In this document: positions 34,281 through 43,840 of the stretch, one piece after another
Position numbering within the stretch: the stretch's first letter is position 1
How the letters are laid out: each line of letters opens with the position of its first letter
Assembly: GCA_050246015.1 (NCBI GenBank)
Contig: JBFWWU010000005.1
Span: 62,001 to 126,000, forward strand
Direction: 5' to 3'
Source of the DNA: JTS-AC122 sp050246015
GTDB taxonomy: Bacteria; Planctomycetota; Phycisphaerae; Phycisphaerales; UBA1924
Length of the DNA: 64,000 nt
Notes under the pieces: generated by a model
Databases searched by the model: none
The model's input: only the letters and a program-made list of their open reading frames with translations
What the model was told of the DNA's origin: nothing
Position numbers and translations under genes: made by a program

Positions 34281-34670
34281 GATGAACTCCTCTTGGTGTG
34301 ATCTGTGCGGGTCGACCTGCCCGCGTGTCAAACGCCGCCGCACCCGAGAGACTCGGGCTCGAAACGCAACGATGAATACTCAGCGCCGCGCTGGTTGCAC
34401 GCGGCGAACGATGTCGAAGACGCCCCCCGGGAAGCCCCGCGATCAACTCGCCGGCGTCTTGCCGATCCGTCGCGCCGTCAATGACGCGGCCCCCGGTCCT
34501 TGCCCCTTCACGCGGTCCACTCACCCCGCGAGCGTTGCGGGTCCCCACCATCAGGAACGGCCGCGCACGCCGCGCACTCACGCGCGGCGTGAACTTGTTA
34601 TGTCCAATGTAACCCCGGCGGCGGCGGATACGAAGGGCATTTTGGCGAAACCCGCCGAATTGCCGGATTA
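34281..34670. other. Intergenic region
   Basis: 390 bases between the broken DUF2254 gene and the mosaic exported protein, presumably the promoter region of the latter. I see no gene, no clear sigma-70 boxes and no strong hairpin. Confidence 0.4.
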
Positions 34671-35599
34671 TCAGGACGCTCCGGTTGATGAATCCTCGGA
34701 CGCACTTGCAGCGACACGGGCCGCGAGCAATCGCACCGCTTCGAGATCTTCCGGCAGCACCAGGGCCCGCTCGGCCCGCGCCAGCGCCATCCGAGATTGG
34801 GAGATCGCGGCGAGCTGCACTGCGACGCTCCCAGCACGCACCCGGGATCGGCGAAGACGCCGGGCATCGCGTGAACGGCGATGTGGAGCCCCTCATCGCG
34901 GGCGACGCGCTGCAACGCTTCGACATCCACGCGCTGCACGTACCCGACGACCGTCGTACTGACCGCCGGCCAACGCTCGGATTCGGGCGAGTCCGGCCGG
35001 CACTGAAGCGTGGGCGCGATCCGGCGGCGCCGGAGCGTGCGGGCGGTCGCTCGTTCAACTTTGACGACGGTCTCTCCGAGCCGGCCGAGCCGGGCGATGC
35101 GGTCCACCCACCGCACGAAGGTGACGATCACGATGGCGAAGATGAGGACGGTGAGGGCGAGCAGCGCGCTGCGCCCGGGCGGGTGGAAGAACCCGCGCTT
35201 CTCGAACACGATGGCGACGATGCTGAAAATGAACGCGCCGATGAAGGTGGAAAGAGCGTTCTGGGAAACATCATCCGAAACGACGAGCGCGAAGGATCTC
35301 GGCGTGGCGGTGCTTGCCGCCGACGAGAACGCGGCGATCATCGAGCCGACCGCGAACGTCGCGATGACCAGCATGCTGCCGGAGAGGATTTTGAGCACGG
35401 TATCGACTGCTTCGTCGGGAGTGGCCGGGGTGTGTCGCGCCAGGTCGGTGTACTCGAATCCCTTGGCGATGAAGACGCAGGCGATGTACACGAGGCATGC
35501 GGGCGCACCCAGAGCCGCTGCTTGAGCTGCCCAAGCCGGAACTTTGCGCGACCAATGATCAACCGAGCACTGGGCAATCGACCTCGCTGGCCTCTCCAT
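34671..35599 (-). pseudogene. DUF2254 family membrane protein, frameshifted and internally deleted
   Basis: The N-terminal part reads as a DUF2254 membrane protein: FAVGSMIAAFSSAASTATPR, DVSQNALSTFIGAFIFSIVA, SALLALTVLIFAIVIVTFVR, then GYVQRVDVEALQRVARDEGL and the HAMPGVFADPG strand. Near 34827-34833 the frame must shift. The other frame continues SVAVQLAAISQSRMALARAE, RALVLPEDLEAVRLLAARV and stops at 34671, which resembles the C-terminal end of DUF2254 proteins. The middle portion (the RTxxQDxxFG / ALSPGINDP region) is absent. The ATG overlaps the stop of the upstream glycosidase gene (TAATG), so the pair was translationally coupled. Confidence 0.65.
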
Positions 35600-37950
35600 T
35601 ACTCCTGCGACAGGATGATGACGCTGTAGGGCCCGATCCCCACGTTGGCGTTGTAGTTGACCCCGTCCCGCGCCCCCGGGACCGCGACGGTGTCATAACT
35701 GAACGTGTTCGCGAAGTCCGCGCTGTACCCGTTCCAGTCGCTGTTGAACCGCACGCGCCACGTTCCCTCCCGCGGGAAACCAAGGTTGTAGTTGGTGTAG
35801 GTTCGGTTGCCGAGATTCACCACGACGACGACATCGTCCCGTGGCCCGCCCTGATCCCAGCGGTGGAATCCAATTACTTTGTCCGTGTTGTTGACGTGGT
35901 GCACGTTTACGTTCTGGCCCTTGAGCCCGCGGGTGGTGTCATACCAGTTCCGTCGCAGCCGGATGAGATCGCGGTACAACAACTCGATCCCACCGAATGT
36001 CGCGCGCCTCGACCAGTCCACGGGGTCTGTATCCTGGAAGTACCCATCCTCGAGCACCTCCTGGCCCTGGAAAATCATGGGGATCCCCGGAGAGGTCATC
36101 ACCAGCGCCGCCCCCACGGTGGAACGCTTGCGGCTGAACCAACTCCCGGCGTTGCCGGGCCAGATCTCTTCGGGCACACGTGATCGTCCGTTGGCCACCT
36201 CGTCGTGCGACTCGGTGTAGACCACGCGCTGGAAGGCGTCCGAGTTGTACCGGTTCAGGATGGAGTCCCTGAGGGCAAACATGTTGCGGTCGGCGTCGCT
36301 GGCGGCGACGATCGCCGCGCGCACGGGGTGGACGAACCCCGCGTCCCACTGCGAATCAAACCCCGCGCCGCCGGCGCCGGTCTGGCGCGTGATCCAGGCG
36401 TTCTGCTGCAGGTCCTCCGCGATCATGATCTTCCAGGGCTGGGTCGTGTCCACCTCGTTGTTGGCCCACTGCATGAGGGTCCATCCATCGGGGATGTCGG
36501 TTCCCTGCCCGTTGCTGGTGTTGCGGATGTTGACGGTGGAATCCCATCGCAGGCCGTCGGCGCGGAACTCCTGGAGCCACATCAAGGAGTTGTCGCGGAT
36601 GTAGGAGCGGACCTCGGGACGTCCGTAGTCCGGCCGGGTGTTCCCCCAGTTGGTGACGGCGCGGAAGTCGTTATAGAAGTAGATCCCGCCGAGGTCATTC
36701 TGGAACCACCCGTCGAACCGCCAGAGGTCCAGGTCAGTGGGGCCATAGTGGTTGTGGACCACGTCCTGGACGACGGCGATCCCACGAGCGTGCGCCTCGT
36801 TGATGAACCGCTTGTATTCGTTCATCCCGCCGTAGGCGTTCTCGATGGCGTACGGGTGGGCCGGGTTGTATCCCCAGGAGAAATCACCGGGAAACTCGTT
36901 GACGGGCATGATGGCGATGACGTTGACTCCGAGGTCGCGGAGTTGGTCCAGCCGCTGGATGGCCGAGGCGAAGGTCCCCGGCGCTCCGCCGGGCGAGTCA
37001 TTGAACGTCCCGACGTGCATCTCGTACATGACCATCTCGTTCCACGCGGGGGTGACGAAGGGGTGCGAGAGGCGCTGGGCCCCGATGTAGACGTCATCGA
37101 TCGCGATGCCGTCGCCGGGCGCCGAATCGTCCCCGCGTTGCTGCCAGCGCACGCGAAAGGCGGGCCCGGGCGTGAATCCTGCCGTCGCCGCCGCCGCCGA
37201 CAGATTGATCGTGCGGAGGGTGAACCCCGTATTGATCGGGGGGAATGAATCGACAAGGAACCAGGACGCGCCGTCGTTTGAGATGAAGACGCCGTCCTCG
37301 GCGTCGGGCGTGTCGCCGATGTTGCGGATCTTGTACGTCAACCCCAGGTTCGCGACCTGCGAGGCGTTCAGAGTCAGGGTCAGATGGGTGATGGCGGGCC
37401 GGCCCGGGGCGTAACTGTCGAGCACGCACCCGAACTGTCCCGTGGCCCGGTACAGCGGGTTTGGTTTCACGCGGCTGGTCCCGACGCCACCGCTGGTCCA
37501 GGGCGCGAAGATCCGGCCCGACTCGAACGTCTCGTTGAACCACTTGAAACTTGGGCCGACCACCGACCAGTCAAAGGTGTCGCCGCGCACGATCGAGTTT
37601 CCGACGGAACTGGTGAGTTGCCGGGCTCTTGGATCGTTCTTCCAGATCGTCCCTGCGTTGATAAGGACGAACTTGTACTCGGCGCCTTCGCCGGCTCCCG
37701 GGACGTCGGCGGACCACGACCCGCCCCCCTCGCTGGCCAGCGGGTTCGCGGTTGGCGACCAGCCGTTGAACGTCCCCGCGACGCGCACGCTGGTTGCATT
37801 GGGGGCCCAAACGCGGAAGGTGGTCCCACCCGGGTACGGGATCGCCCCAACCCCCGGCCGGGCCGACGGCGTCTGGGCCGCCGCCGGCACGCCAATCAGG
37901 ACACTCGCGACCAGACTCGTCCAGCCTGCGTGGCGGCGGTGTGTGAGCAT
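35599..37950 (-). CDS. Exported GH13 family alpha-glucan enzyme with CBM48-like domain
   Basis: 783 residues from ATG 37950 (GGAGG upstream) with signal peptide ending AAAQ. An N-terminal CBM48/early-set domain (TTFRVWAPNATSVRVAGTFN) is followed by a beta-sandwich insert (FVLINAGTIWKND, then TLTLNASQVANLGLTYKI). The GH13 barrel shows GVNVIAIMPVNEFPGDFSWG, VVQDVVHNHYGPTDLDLWRF, FRADGLRWDSTVNIRN (nucleophile Asp), PWKIMIAEDLQQNAWI (acid/base Glu) and VVYTESHDEVANG. It ends with a C-terminal beta domain. Closest in feel to GlgB/TreZ-type enzymes, but export suggests an extracellular amylase-like role. Its stop overlaps the DUF2254 start. Confidence 0.85.
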   Translation of the reverse strand: MLTHRRHAGWTSLVASVLIGVPAAAQTPSARPGVGAIPYPGGTTFRVWAPNATSVRVAGTFNGWSPTANPLASEGGGSWSADVPGAGEGAEYKFVLINAGTIWKNDPRARQLTSSVGNSIVRGDTFDWSVVGPSFKWFNETFESGRIFAPWTSGGVGTSRVKPNPLYRATGQFGCVLDSYAPGRPAITHLTLTLNASQVANLGLTYKIRNIGDTPDAEDGVFISNDGASWFLVDSFPPINTGFTLRTINLSAAAATAGFTPGPAFRVRWQQRGDDSAPGDGIAIDDVYIGAQRLSHPFVTPAWNEMVMYEMHVGTFNDSPGGAPGTFASAIQRLDQLRDLGVNVIAIMPVNEFPGDFSWGYNPAHPYAIENAYGGMNEYKRFINEAHARGIAVVQDVVHNHYGPTDLDLWRFDGWFQNDLGGIYFYNDFRAVTNWGNTRPDYGRPEVRSYIRDNSLMWLQEFRADGLRWDSTVNIRNTSNGQGTDIPDGWTLMQWANNEVDTTQPWKIMIAEDLQQNAWITRQTGAGGAGFDSQWDAGFVHPVRAAIVAASDADRNMFALRDSILNRYNSDAFQRVVYTESHDEVANGRSRVPEEIWPGNAGSWFSRKRSTVGAALVMTSPGIPMIFQGQEVLEDGYFQDTDPVDWSRRATFGGIELLYRDLIRLRRNWYDTTRGLKGQNVNVHHVNNTDKVIGFHRWDQGGPRDDVVVVVNLGNRTYTNYNLGFPREGTWRVRFNSDWNGYSADFANTFSYDTVAVPGARDGVNYNANVGIGPYSVIILSQE

Positions 37951-37968
37951 CGCGGAACCTCCGAAGAA

Positions 37969-38042
37969 TGGGCAGGCCGGGATTCGAACCCGGAACCTAT
38001 CGCGTGTAAGGCGATTGCTCTGGCCAGTTGAGCTACCCGCCC
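37969..38042 (-). tRNA. tRNA-Val(UAC)
   Basis: A full cloverleaf can be folded on the minus strand in 74 nt. The acceptor stem is GGGCGGG/CCTGCCC with one G-T pair, with D arm TAGCTCAACTGGCCAGAGC. The anticodon stem ATCGC/GCGAT surrounds loop CTTACAC (anticodon TAC), and the T arm is CCGGGTTCGAATCCCGG. The discriminator is A and CCA is not encoded. It ends 18 bases before the glycosidase start on the same strand. Confidence 0.95.
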
Positions 38043-38148
38043 GGCCAACTTTCAACGATAGGATCCTACGGGATTGCAGAACGCTCTTGAGGCCGCACCC
38101 GCGATCATCTCCGCCTCGATTCGTGCGTGAAAGCGCACTCCGACATCC

Positions 38149-40215
38149 ATGACGCCTCGCCGATCCAACTCTCAGCACGCACGGCTCAATCCGGCTCGGC
38201 CCGGCGGCACTCCTTCCGGCGTCGTGGTACTGATCCGCACGGCAACGTGGTGGATCGCCCTGGCGGCGCTGCTCGTGGCGCTCGTCGCGTCGGCCTTTCT
38301 TGTCAACAAGCACTTCGGCGGATCGCTTCCGGGGTGCGGCCCAAAGAGCGGGTGCGAAGCGCTCGATCGCTCGGCGTGGAGCCGCGTTCCCCTCCCCGGG
38401 GGCCTGCTGTGGCCGGTTTCATTCCTGGGCCTGGCGCACTTCTCCGGGATGCTGGGGGCCTGGATCGCGTCGGCCCGGCGTGCCGGCATCACCGTCGGCG
38501 TGCTGGCCGCGGTCGGGGTGCTGGATTCTCTGCTCTTTTCGGGTGTGATGATCTATCTCAAGACGTGGTGCACGTACTGCGTGACGGCCCACAGCGCCAA
38601 TCTCGTCTTCGCCATCGCCGCGTGGGCGACCATCGTGAGAGACTTCAGAAAGGAACGTGCGGGCATGACCGATCGTCAATCATGGACTCTTGGGCGCCGA
38701 ATCCGCGCCGGTCTGGTCCGCCGCGCCCCAGTCGTGTTTGTCGTCGTATTCGTCGCGACCTCCACCGCTCTTGGAGTCGCCAGTGCGCGTCACGAAGCGA
38801 GCAAAGCGCGCGAAGCCGAGGCGGAACGGGCGCGATCCGTCAAGGCGATACTGGACGGCGATGGTCCGGACCCCGCTTTGGCCCCCTTCGTCCTACCCGA
38901 TCAGCCCTCCGCGAGCGACCGCTGGGGTCCAGCGGGCTTCACAGGCCGCTACCGCAAGGGCCCGGAGTCCGCGGGCATCCGCATCGTGGTTCTCACGGAC
39001 TTCCAGTGCCCGGACTGCAAGCGTGTGGAAGGGGAGGTCGTCGCCGCGATGCAGGCGCTGGACACCGCCCGCGCCGGCGCCCCGGACACCCCCACGGTGT
39101 CGCTGAGCATCAAGCACTTCCCGATGTGCAAGGACTGCAACACGTACGTACCGCAGACGATGCACGGGAACGCGTGCTACGCCGCCCGCGCCGCCGAGGC
39201 CGCGGGAATCCTCGGCGGCGACGACGCCTTCTTCAAGTTCGTCCAGTGGCTCTTTGAAGTCGATGGAAAGTTCGAGACCAAGGAGGTGCTCGCGCGCGGC
39301 GTCGAACGCGCTGGGCTCACCGTCGGCGTCGATGCGTTCGCGGCCGTGATGGAAGGCGCCGAGCCGCTCAAGCGCATCCAGGCCGATGTCGAGGATGGGA
39401 TGGCCCTGGGGATCTTCTACACGCCCATGGTGTTCATCAACGGGGTGGAACTCAAGGGCTGGCAGGTAGCGGGCTCGGTCCGGCGCACGATCGACGAGAT
39501 CGCGGCCCGCAAGCCGCCCAGCCGGACCGCCGCCGCTGATCACCCGGTCCTCGCGGCCCAGCGATACGTCGATGACTGGAAAGAGCAGCCGCCCGCGCGC
39601 CCGTTCATGGAGGACCTGCCCGAGTGGTCAACGGGGGCGCCGGCCGACTGGAGGCCCGCCGATCCTGCGAAGGATGCGTCGCTGGTGAGCGTCATCGTGT
39701 TCGGCGACTACAGCGAACCGGCGACGGCCCGGCTGGACTCGCAACTCCGCGAGGCGATGAAGTCCGGGAAGGGCAACGTCCGGTACACCTTCCGTCACTA
39801 CCCGCTGAACCCCGAGTGCAACCCGGCCCTGCCTCCGAACCTCAACCCCGCGGTTGTGCGCGAGAATGCGTGTCTGGCGTCGCGCGCGGTCGAGGCGGCG
39901 GGGAAAGTCGGCGGCAACAGTGCGTACTGGAAGATGCACGAATGGGTCATGCAGCATCAGGCGTCGCTGAGAGACAGCGACGTGAAAGCCGCCGCCGCCG
40001 CTCAGGGACTCGATGCCGCCGCCTACGCCGCCGCACTCGCGTCCCCCGACGTGATGTCCGCGATTCGCGACGACGCGCTCGCCGGTCAACTCGCGGGGCT
40101 GACCAGCCTGCCCATGGTTTTCGTGAACGGCAAACAGGTCCCTCGGCCGCTGCGAGAGGGGGACAACGTCATCAAGCGCGTCATCGACGAAGCGGGCAGG
40201 CCGGCGGCGAAATAG
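38149..40215 (+). CDS. Vitamin K epoxide reductase fused to two DsbA-like domains
   Basis: 688 residues. The N-terminal part is a VKOR membrane domain with loop cysteines C63 and C69 (CGPKSGC) and the redox pair CTYC (C141/C144) in a late helix. A further transmembrane segment (APVVFVVVFVATSTALGVAS) leads to a DsbA-type thioredoxin domain with FQCPDCK (C287/C290), cis-Pro loop YTPMVFINGVELKGW and an inserted cysteine pair (PMCKDC). A second DsbA-like domain ends LPMVFVNGKQVPRPL but its active-site segment reads FGDYSEPATARL, with no CxxC. The protein would couple quinone reduction to periplasmic disulfide formation. Confidence 0.88.
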   Translation: MTPRRSNSQHARLNPARPGGTPSGVVVLIRTATWWIALAALLVALVASAFLVNKHFGGSLPGCGPKSGCEALDRSAWSRVPLPGGLLWPVSFLGLAHFSGMLGAWIASARRAGITVGVLAAVGVLDSLLFSGVMIYLKTWCTYCVTAHSANLVFAIAAWATIVRDFRKERAGMTDRQSWTLGRRIRAGLVRRAPVVFVVVFVATSTALGVASARHEASKAREAEAERARSVKAILDGDGPDPALAPFVLPDQPSASDRWGPAGFTGRYRKGPESAGIRIVVLTDFQCPDCKRVEGEVVAAMQALDTARAGAPDTPTVSLSIKHFPMCKDCNTYVPQTMHGNACYAARAAEAAGILGGDDAFFKFVQWLFEVDGKFETKEVLARGVERAGLTVGVDAFAAVMEGAEPLKRIQADVEDGMALGIFYTPMVFINGVELKGWQVAGSVRRTIDEIAARKPPSRTAAADHPVLAAQRYVDDWKEQPPARPFMEDLPEWSTGAPADWRPADPAKDASLVSVIVFGDYSEPATARLDSQLREAMKSGKGNVRYTFRHYPLNPECNPALPPNLNPAVVRENACLASRAVEAAGKVGGNSAYWKMHEWVMQHQASLRDSDVKAAAAAQGLDAAAYAAALASPDVMSAIRDDALAGQLAGLTSLPMVFVNGKQVPRPLREGDNVIKRVIDEAGRPAAK

Positions 40216-40254
40216 CCGTCCACGCCGACCGGGCCCGGGTTATCCCGGCGTCGA

Positions 40255-42234
40255 TCATCGCGGATGCGCGGCCCGCTTCACCGCCAGGGCCCGCTTCACC
40301 GCGAAGTAGGCGGGCTTGGGCTTTCCCGCCGAATCAATCAGCGACCACGACAGCGCCGGCCAGCAGTCATTGAGTTGCCAGACCAGCGCTCCCATGCATC
40401 GCGGCTGGTTGGCGACGGCCCATTCGAACGCGATGCGCACCGCGTCGGCCTGCGCCCGCTGCATCATCCGATGCCACTGGGCGAAGTCCGTGGGCGCTTG
40501 TCCCGCACGAGAGAGCGCCGTGTCGTACATCGCCGCATTCCCTCCCGTCGCCCGCTGACGGTGCTTGATCGCCTCCGAATCCACCCGCAACCCGCTGGCA
40601 CCAATCGCACGCCGCAGCGTCGGCAGGCTTGCGGGTGACTGTTGGCCGAACTCGCTCACGAACCGCGGGATGCGCGCGCGATACTCCTCGAACGTCGCGT
40701 CCCAGGTATGCCGATCGCCGTGGTTCGGATCGAGCACGTCGCGCTCCAGCGCCGCGGGCACGGTGTTCGCGGAGAGCGGACTGTTGGCCCAGTAGGGCGT
40801 CGTCGGGCACAACTCCTTCACCACCTTCGGCAGGAGATCAAAGTAATACCCCGCGCCCCACGTCTGACCGGGCTTGAGCCGATCCTTCCACCCCCATTTC
40901 TGCCACCCCCACACGCACTCGTTCCCGCCGCACCAGAGCACGACGCACGGATGCGACGACAGCCTTGACACCTGGTGGCGCGCTTCGGCCTCGATCAACG
41001 CGGGGTACGGCGGCTCTTCCGGGTACATCGCGCAGGCGAACATGAAATCCTGCCAGACCATGATGCCCGCGCGGTCGCATGCGTCGTAGAACGCGTCGTG
41101 CTCGTAGTACCCGCCCCCCCAGACGCGCAGCATGTTCATGTTCGCGTCCGCCGCCTGACGCACTCGCTGTCGCAGCCGCCGGGGCGTGACGCGGGTCGGG
41201 AACAGATCGTCCGGGATCCAGTTCGCCCCCTGACAGAAGATCGGCTTTCCGTTCACCTCGAACTGGAACTTCGACCCCCATCGGTCCGTCTCCGTGTTCA
41301 GCCGCACCGTCCGCAACCCAATCGTTCCTCTGTCGCGATCAAGAATCCGAGGTCGAGCCCCCTTCGACGCTCGAAGGCTCACCGTCACCTCGTACAGCGG
41401 CTGCTTCCCATGCCCCCGCGGCCACCACAACGATGGACGCGATACCTCCAGCCGCAGCGCCGCCGAATCACCATCGATCATCGCGGCGTCTGCCGATAAC
41501 GCCTCCGGCTCTCCCTTCTCGCTGATCATCGCTTCGATGACCAACTCAGCGAGGTGGTTGCCGCGCTCCACATCGACGTGCACCTCGACCGTGGCGAGGC
41601 GCTGGTCTGCCCGCGTCACCAGCGGCCGCAGGCTCACGATCCGCGCGCCGCTCCAGCCTTCCAGCCGGATCGGCTTCCAGATCCCAACCGTGGGGACCTT
41701 GGGCCCCCAATCCCATCCAAAGTTGCACGCCGCCTTTCGGATGAAGATGTACGGATCCCAGTCGCCGTTCACCGGGCGCGCCCCGAGCCTCGCTTGCTCC
41801 TCCCGAACGTGACGCAGCGGCGAGCGGAAGCGGATCAGCAACTCATTCGCCCCCGTGCGCTTGAGCGCTTCGCGCACATTAAACCGATGCGGGTGGAACA
41901 TGTTGGCCGCTTCGCCGATGCGCTCGCCGTTGAGTTCGAGCGTCGCGATGGTGTCGAGCCCGTCGCACACCAGGTCGATCCGTTCGTGCGCGAACAGGCG
42001 CTCGTCCGCGTGAAAGCGCGTCCGGTACTCCCAGTCCGCCTTGCCGACCCAGAACTGGTCGAGTTCGTTGAACCCGATCGCGGGATCGCCGATCACTCCT
42101 GCCCGGATCAAGTCCAGGTGCGCGCACCCCGGCACCTGTGCGTCGATCCATCGACGTGTCTCCGCCGGCGCATCAGGGGTATGGCTGCGCACCCGCCACG
42201 GGCACCGATCGAGCGACTGCCGAAGTGGAGGCAT
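40255..42234 (-). CDS. GH2 family beta-mannosidase
   Basis: 659 residues from ATG 42234, with GGAGG just upstream. Domain order is the GH2 sandwich (VPGCAHLDLIRAGVIGDPAI, DLVCDGLDTIATLELNGERI, NELLIRFRSPLRHVREEQAR) and then the TIM barrel. The acid/base is Glu439 in WCGGNECVWGW and the nucleophile is Glu528 in RFVSEFGQQS. NFGWDWGPKVPTVGIWKPI is a beta-mannosidase signature. It is shorter than the usual roughly 820 residues, ending soon after GALVWQLNDCWPALSWSLID without the C-terminal beta domains. No signal peptide is visible, so it probably acts on imported mannosides. Confidence 0.87.
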   Translation of the reverse strand: MPPLRQSLDRCPWRVRSHTPDAPAETRRWIDAQVPGCAHLDLIRAGVIGDPAIGFNELDQFWVGKADWEYRTRFHADERLFAHERIDLVCDGLDTIATLELNGERIGEAANMFHPHRFNVREALKRTGANELLIRFRSPLRHVREEQARLGARPVNGDWDPYIFIRKAACNFGWDWGPKVPTVGIWKPIRLEGWSGARIVSLRPLVTRADQRLATVEVHVDVERGNHLAELVIEAMISEKGEPEALSADAAMIDGDSAALRLEVSRPSLWWPRGHGKQPLYEVTVSLRASKGARPRILDRDRGTIGLRTVRLNTETDRWGSKFQFEVNGKPIFCQGANWIPDDLFPTRVTPRRLRQRVRQAADANMNMLRVWGGGYYEHDAFYDACDRAGIMVWQDFMFACAMYPEEPPYPALIEAEARHQVSRLSSHPCVVLWCGGNECVWGWQKWGWKDRLKPGQTWGAGYYFDLLPKVVKELCPTTPYWANSPLSANTVPAALERDVLDPNHGDRHTWDATFEEYRARIPRFVSEFGQQSPASLPTLRRAIGASGLRVDSEAIKHRQRATGGNAAMYDTALSRAGQAPTDFAQWHRMMQRAQADAVRIAFEWAVANQPRCMGALVWQLNDCWPALSWSLIDSAGKPKPAYFAVKRALAVKRAAHPR

Positions 42235-42404
42235 GGCCCACGATAGCCTCGGCCCACTCTGCATGCCTTGACGCCGCATTCCTCGATGCCTTCTTGTGTC
42301 TCCACCCGTCTTCCACGCCGCCAGCACGCTGAATCGATGCGTGCCGCGCCGACGGAATATCATCTACATCCGCACTCTCCCGATCTCCGAACGGAACCCG
42401 ATCC

Positions 42405-43412
42405 ATGACCGCGACCAAAGAAGTGACCTTCCGCGAAGCGCTCCGCGAAGCCATGAGCGAAGAGATGCGCCGCGACAAGCGCATTTTCCTATTGGGTGAA
42501 GAAGTCGCCCAGTACAACGGCGCGTACAAGGTCTCGCAGGGGATGCTGGACGAGTTCGGCCCGCAGCGCATCATCGACGCCCCGATCTCCGAGAACGGCT
42601 TTGCCGGCCTGGCGGTCGGCGCCGCGATGTACGGGCTGCGCCCCATCATCGAGTTCATGTCCTGGTCATTCTCGCTCGTGGCGGCGGACCAGATCCTCAA
42701 CAACGTTCCGAAGATGCTCTACATGTCCGGCGGGCAGTGGGGTTGCCCCGTCGTCTTCCGCGGCAACAACGGCGCGGGCGGACAACTCGGCTCGACCCAC
42801 TCCTGGACGGTCGAATCGATGTACGCGACGGTCCCGGGACTCAAGATCGCCATTCCGTCGTGCGCGTACGACGCCAAGGGGCTCCTCAAGACCGCCATTC
42901 GCGACGACGACCCGGTCTTCTTCCTCGAGTCCGAGCGCATGCTGTCGGACAAGAGCGAGATCCCGACCGAGGAATACACGATCCCCTTCGGCCAAGCCGA
43001 ACTCCGCCGCGGGTCATGGAGCGGCGAGCGAGATTCAGACTGCACGCTGGTCTCCTTCGGACGCCCGGTCAACTTCTGCCTTGAGGCCGCCGACGAACTG
43101 GCGAAGGAAGACATCGTGTGCGATGTCCTGGACATGCGCACCGTCCGCCCGCTCGACATCGATTCGGTCGTCGAGTCCCTGAAGCGCACGGGGCGGATCG
43201 TCGTGGTCGATCAGTGCTGGCCGTTTGCGAGCGTCGCGAGCGAGGTCGTCACGCAGGTGTGCGAGAAGGCGTTTGATTATCTGGATCACCAGCCGCTGCG
43301 GGTGAACACGGACGACGTGCCGACGCCGTACGCCAAGACGCTGGAGGCGGAGTACCTGCCGCACAAGGGGAAGATCGTGCGGGCGGTGAAGCAGGCGATG
43401 GCGCTGGCGTGA
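42405..43412 (+). CDS. pdhB: Pyruvate dehydrogenase E1 component beta subunit
   Basis: 335 residues, typical length. Conserved E1-beta segments: FLLGEEVAQYNGAYKVSQGM, IIDAPISENGFAGLAVGAAM, GGQLGSTHSWTVESMYATVP, DVLDMRTVRPLDIDSVVESL and VVVDQCWPFASVASEVVTQV. It would pair with an E1-alpha subunit, then E2 and E3, to make acetyl-CoA. None of these genes is adjacent, so the subunit gene stands alone here. Branched-chain E1-beta is less likely from the motif set but not excluded. Confidence 0.92.
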   Translation: MTATKEVTFREALREAMSEEMRRDKRIFLLGEEVAQYNGAYKVSQGMLDEFGPQRIIDAPISENGFAGLAVGAAMYGLRPIIEFMSWSFSLVAADQILNNVPKMLYMSGGQWGCPVVFRGNNGAGGQLGSTHSWTVESMYATVPGLKIAIPSCAYDAKGLLKTAIRDDDPVFFLESERMLSDKSEIPTEEYTIPFGQAELRRGSWSGERDSDCTLVSFGRPVNFCLEAADELAKEDIVCDVLDMRTVRPLDIDSVVESLKRTGRIVVVDQCWPFASVASEVVTQVCEKAFDYLDHQPLRVNTDDVPTPYAKTLEAEYLPHKGKIVRAVKQAMALA

Positions 43413-43497
43413 GGTTCGTGTCGGCTGCTGCGCTTCACACGAGCGATGGCGTGGACGAGGTATCGCACAAATAATCTGAATATCGCCACGTTTTTCC

Positions 43498-43525
43498 TTG
43501 ACAGCCCCCCCCCCGGGGGTTAAAC
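43498..43525 (+). promoter_or_regulatory. Sigma-70-type promoter for the small exported protein
   Basis: A perfect TTGACA at 43498-43503, a 16-base spacer of C-run then G-run, and TTAAAC at 43520-43525. The expected transcription start falls on or next to the ATG at 43532, so the transcript may be leaderless; there is no Shine-Dalgarno between box and ATG. Confidence 0.4.
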
Positions 43526-43531
43526 AACAAC

Positions 43532-43840
43532 ATGGGATCGTTGCATAGGCGAGCAAGCGCGCTTGTAGTTCTCCTCGTGAGCGCTCTTGTTTCAAGTGCG
43601 TTCGCGGAATCTCCGCCGACGGAGGAGGGCGTCCTTTCTCTGCCGTGCTTTGCGGACCCGACTGCGTCACAAACAGTTCTCCGGCTGGAGAGGGGCGATG
43701 TTATTCCAATCGTGTATTTCGAGTCGTACGTCACGTGGAACTACGCTCTTGCGGACTCGTATTACGACGGGGACCCTAATAACGCCTCGTTCTATACCCC
43801 GCAAAGCGGGTCCCGAACGGGTCCGACCCAACTGGGGTAA
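43532..43840 (+). CDS. Small exported hypothetical protein, possibly frameshifted
   Basis: 102 residues with a clear signal peptide (ALVVLLVSALVSSAFAES). The mature part (GDVIPIVYFESYVTWNYALA, DSYYDGDPNNASFYTPQSGS) has no recognised family. The stop at 43840 may be premature. A second frame is open through 44192 and reads like protein (FAGNKALLSVFFGLGYELPT, LMSMLDGSGRAIPLNKILPE) but has no start of its own. A single-base shift near 43800-43840 would join them into one roughly 220-residue protein. Base composition is less GC-rich than neighbours. Confidence 0.5.
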   Translation: MGSLHRRASALVVLLVSALVSSAFAESPPTEEGVLSLPCFADPTASQTVLRLERGDVIPIVYFESYVTWNYALADSYYDGDPNNASFYTPQSGSRTGPTQLG

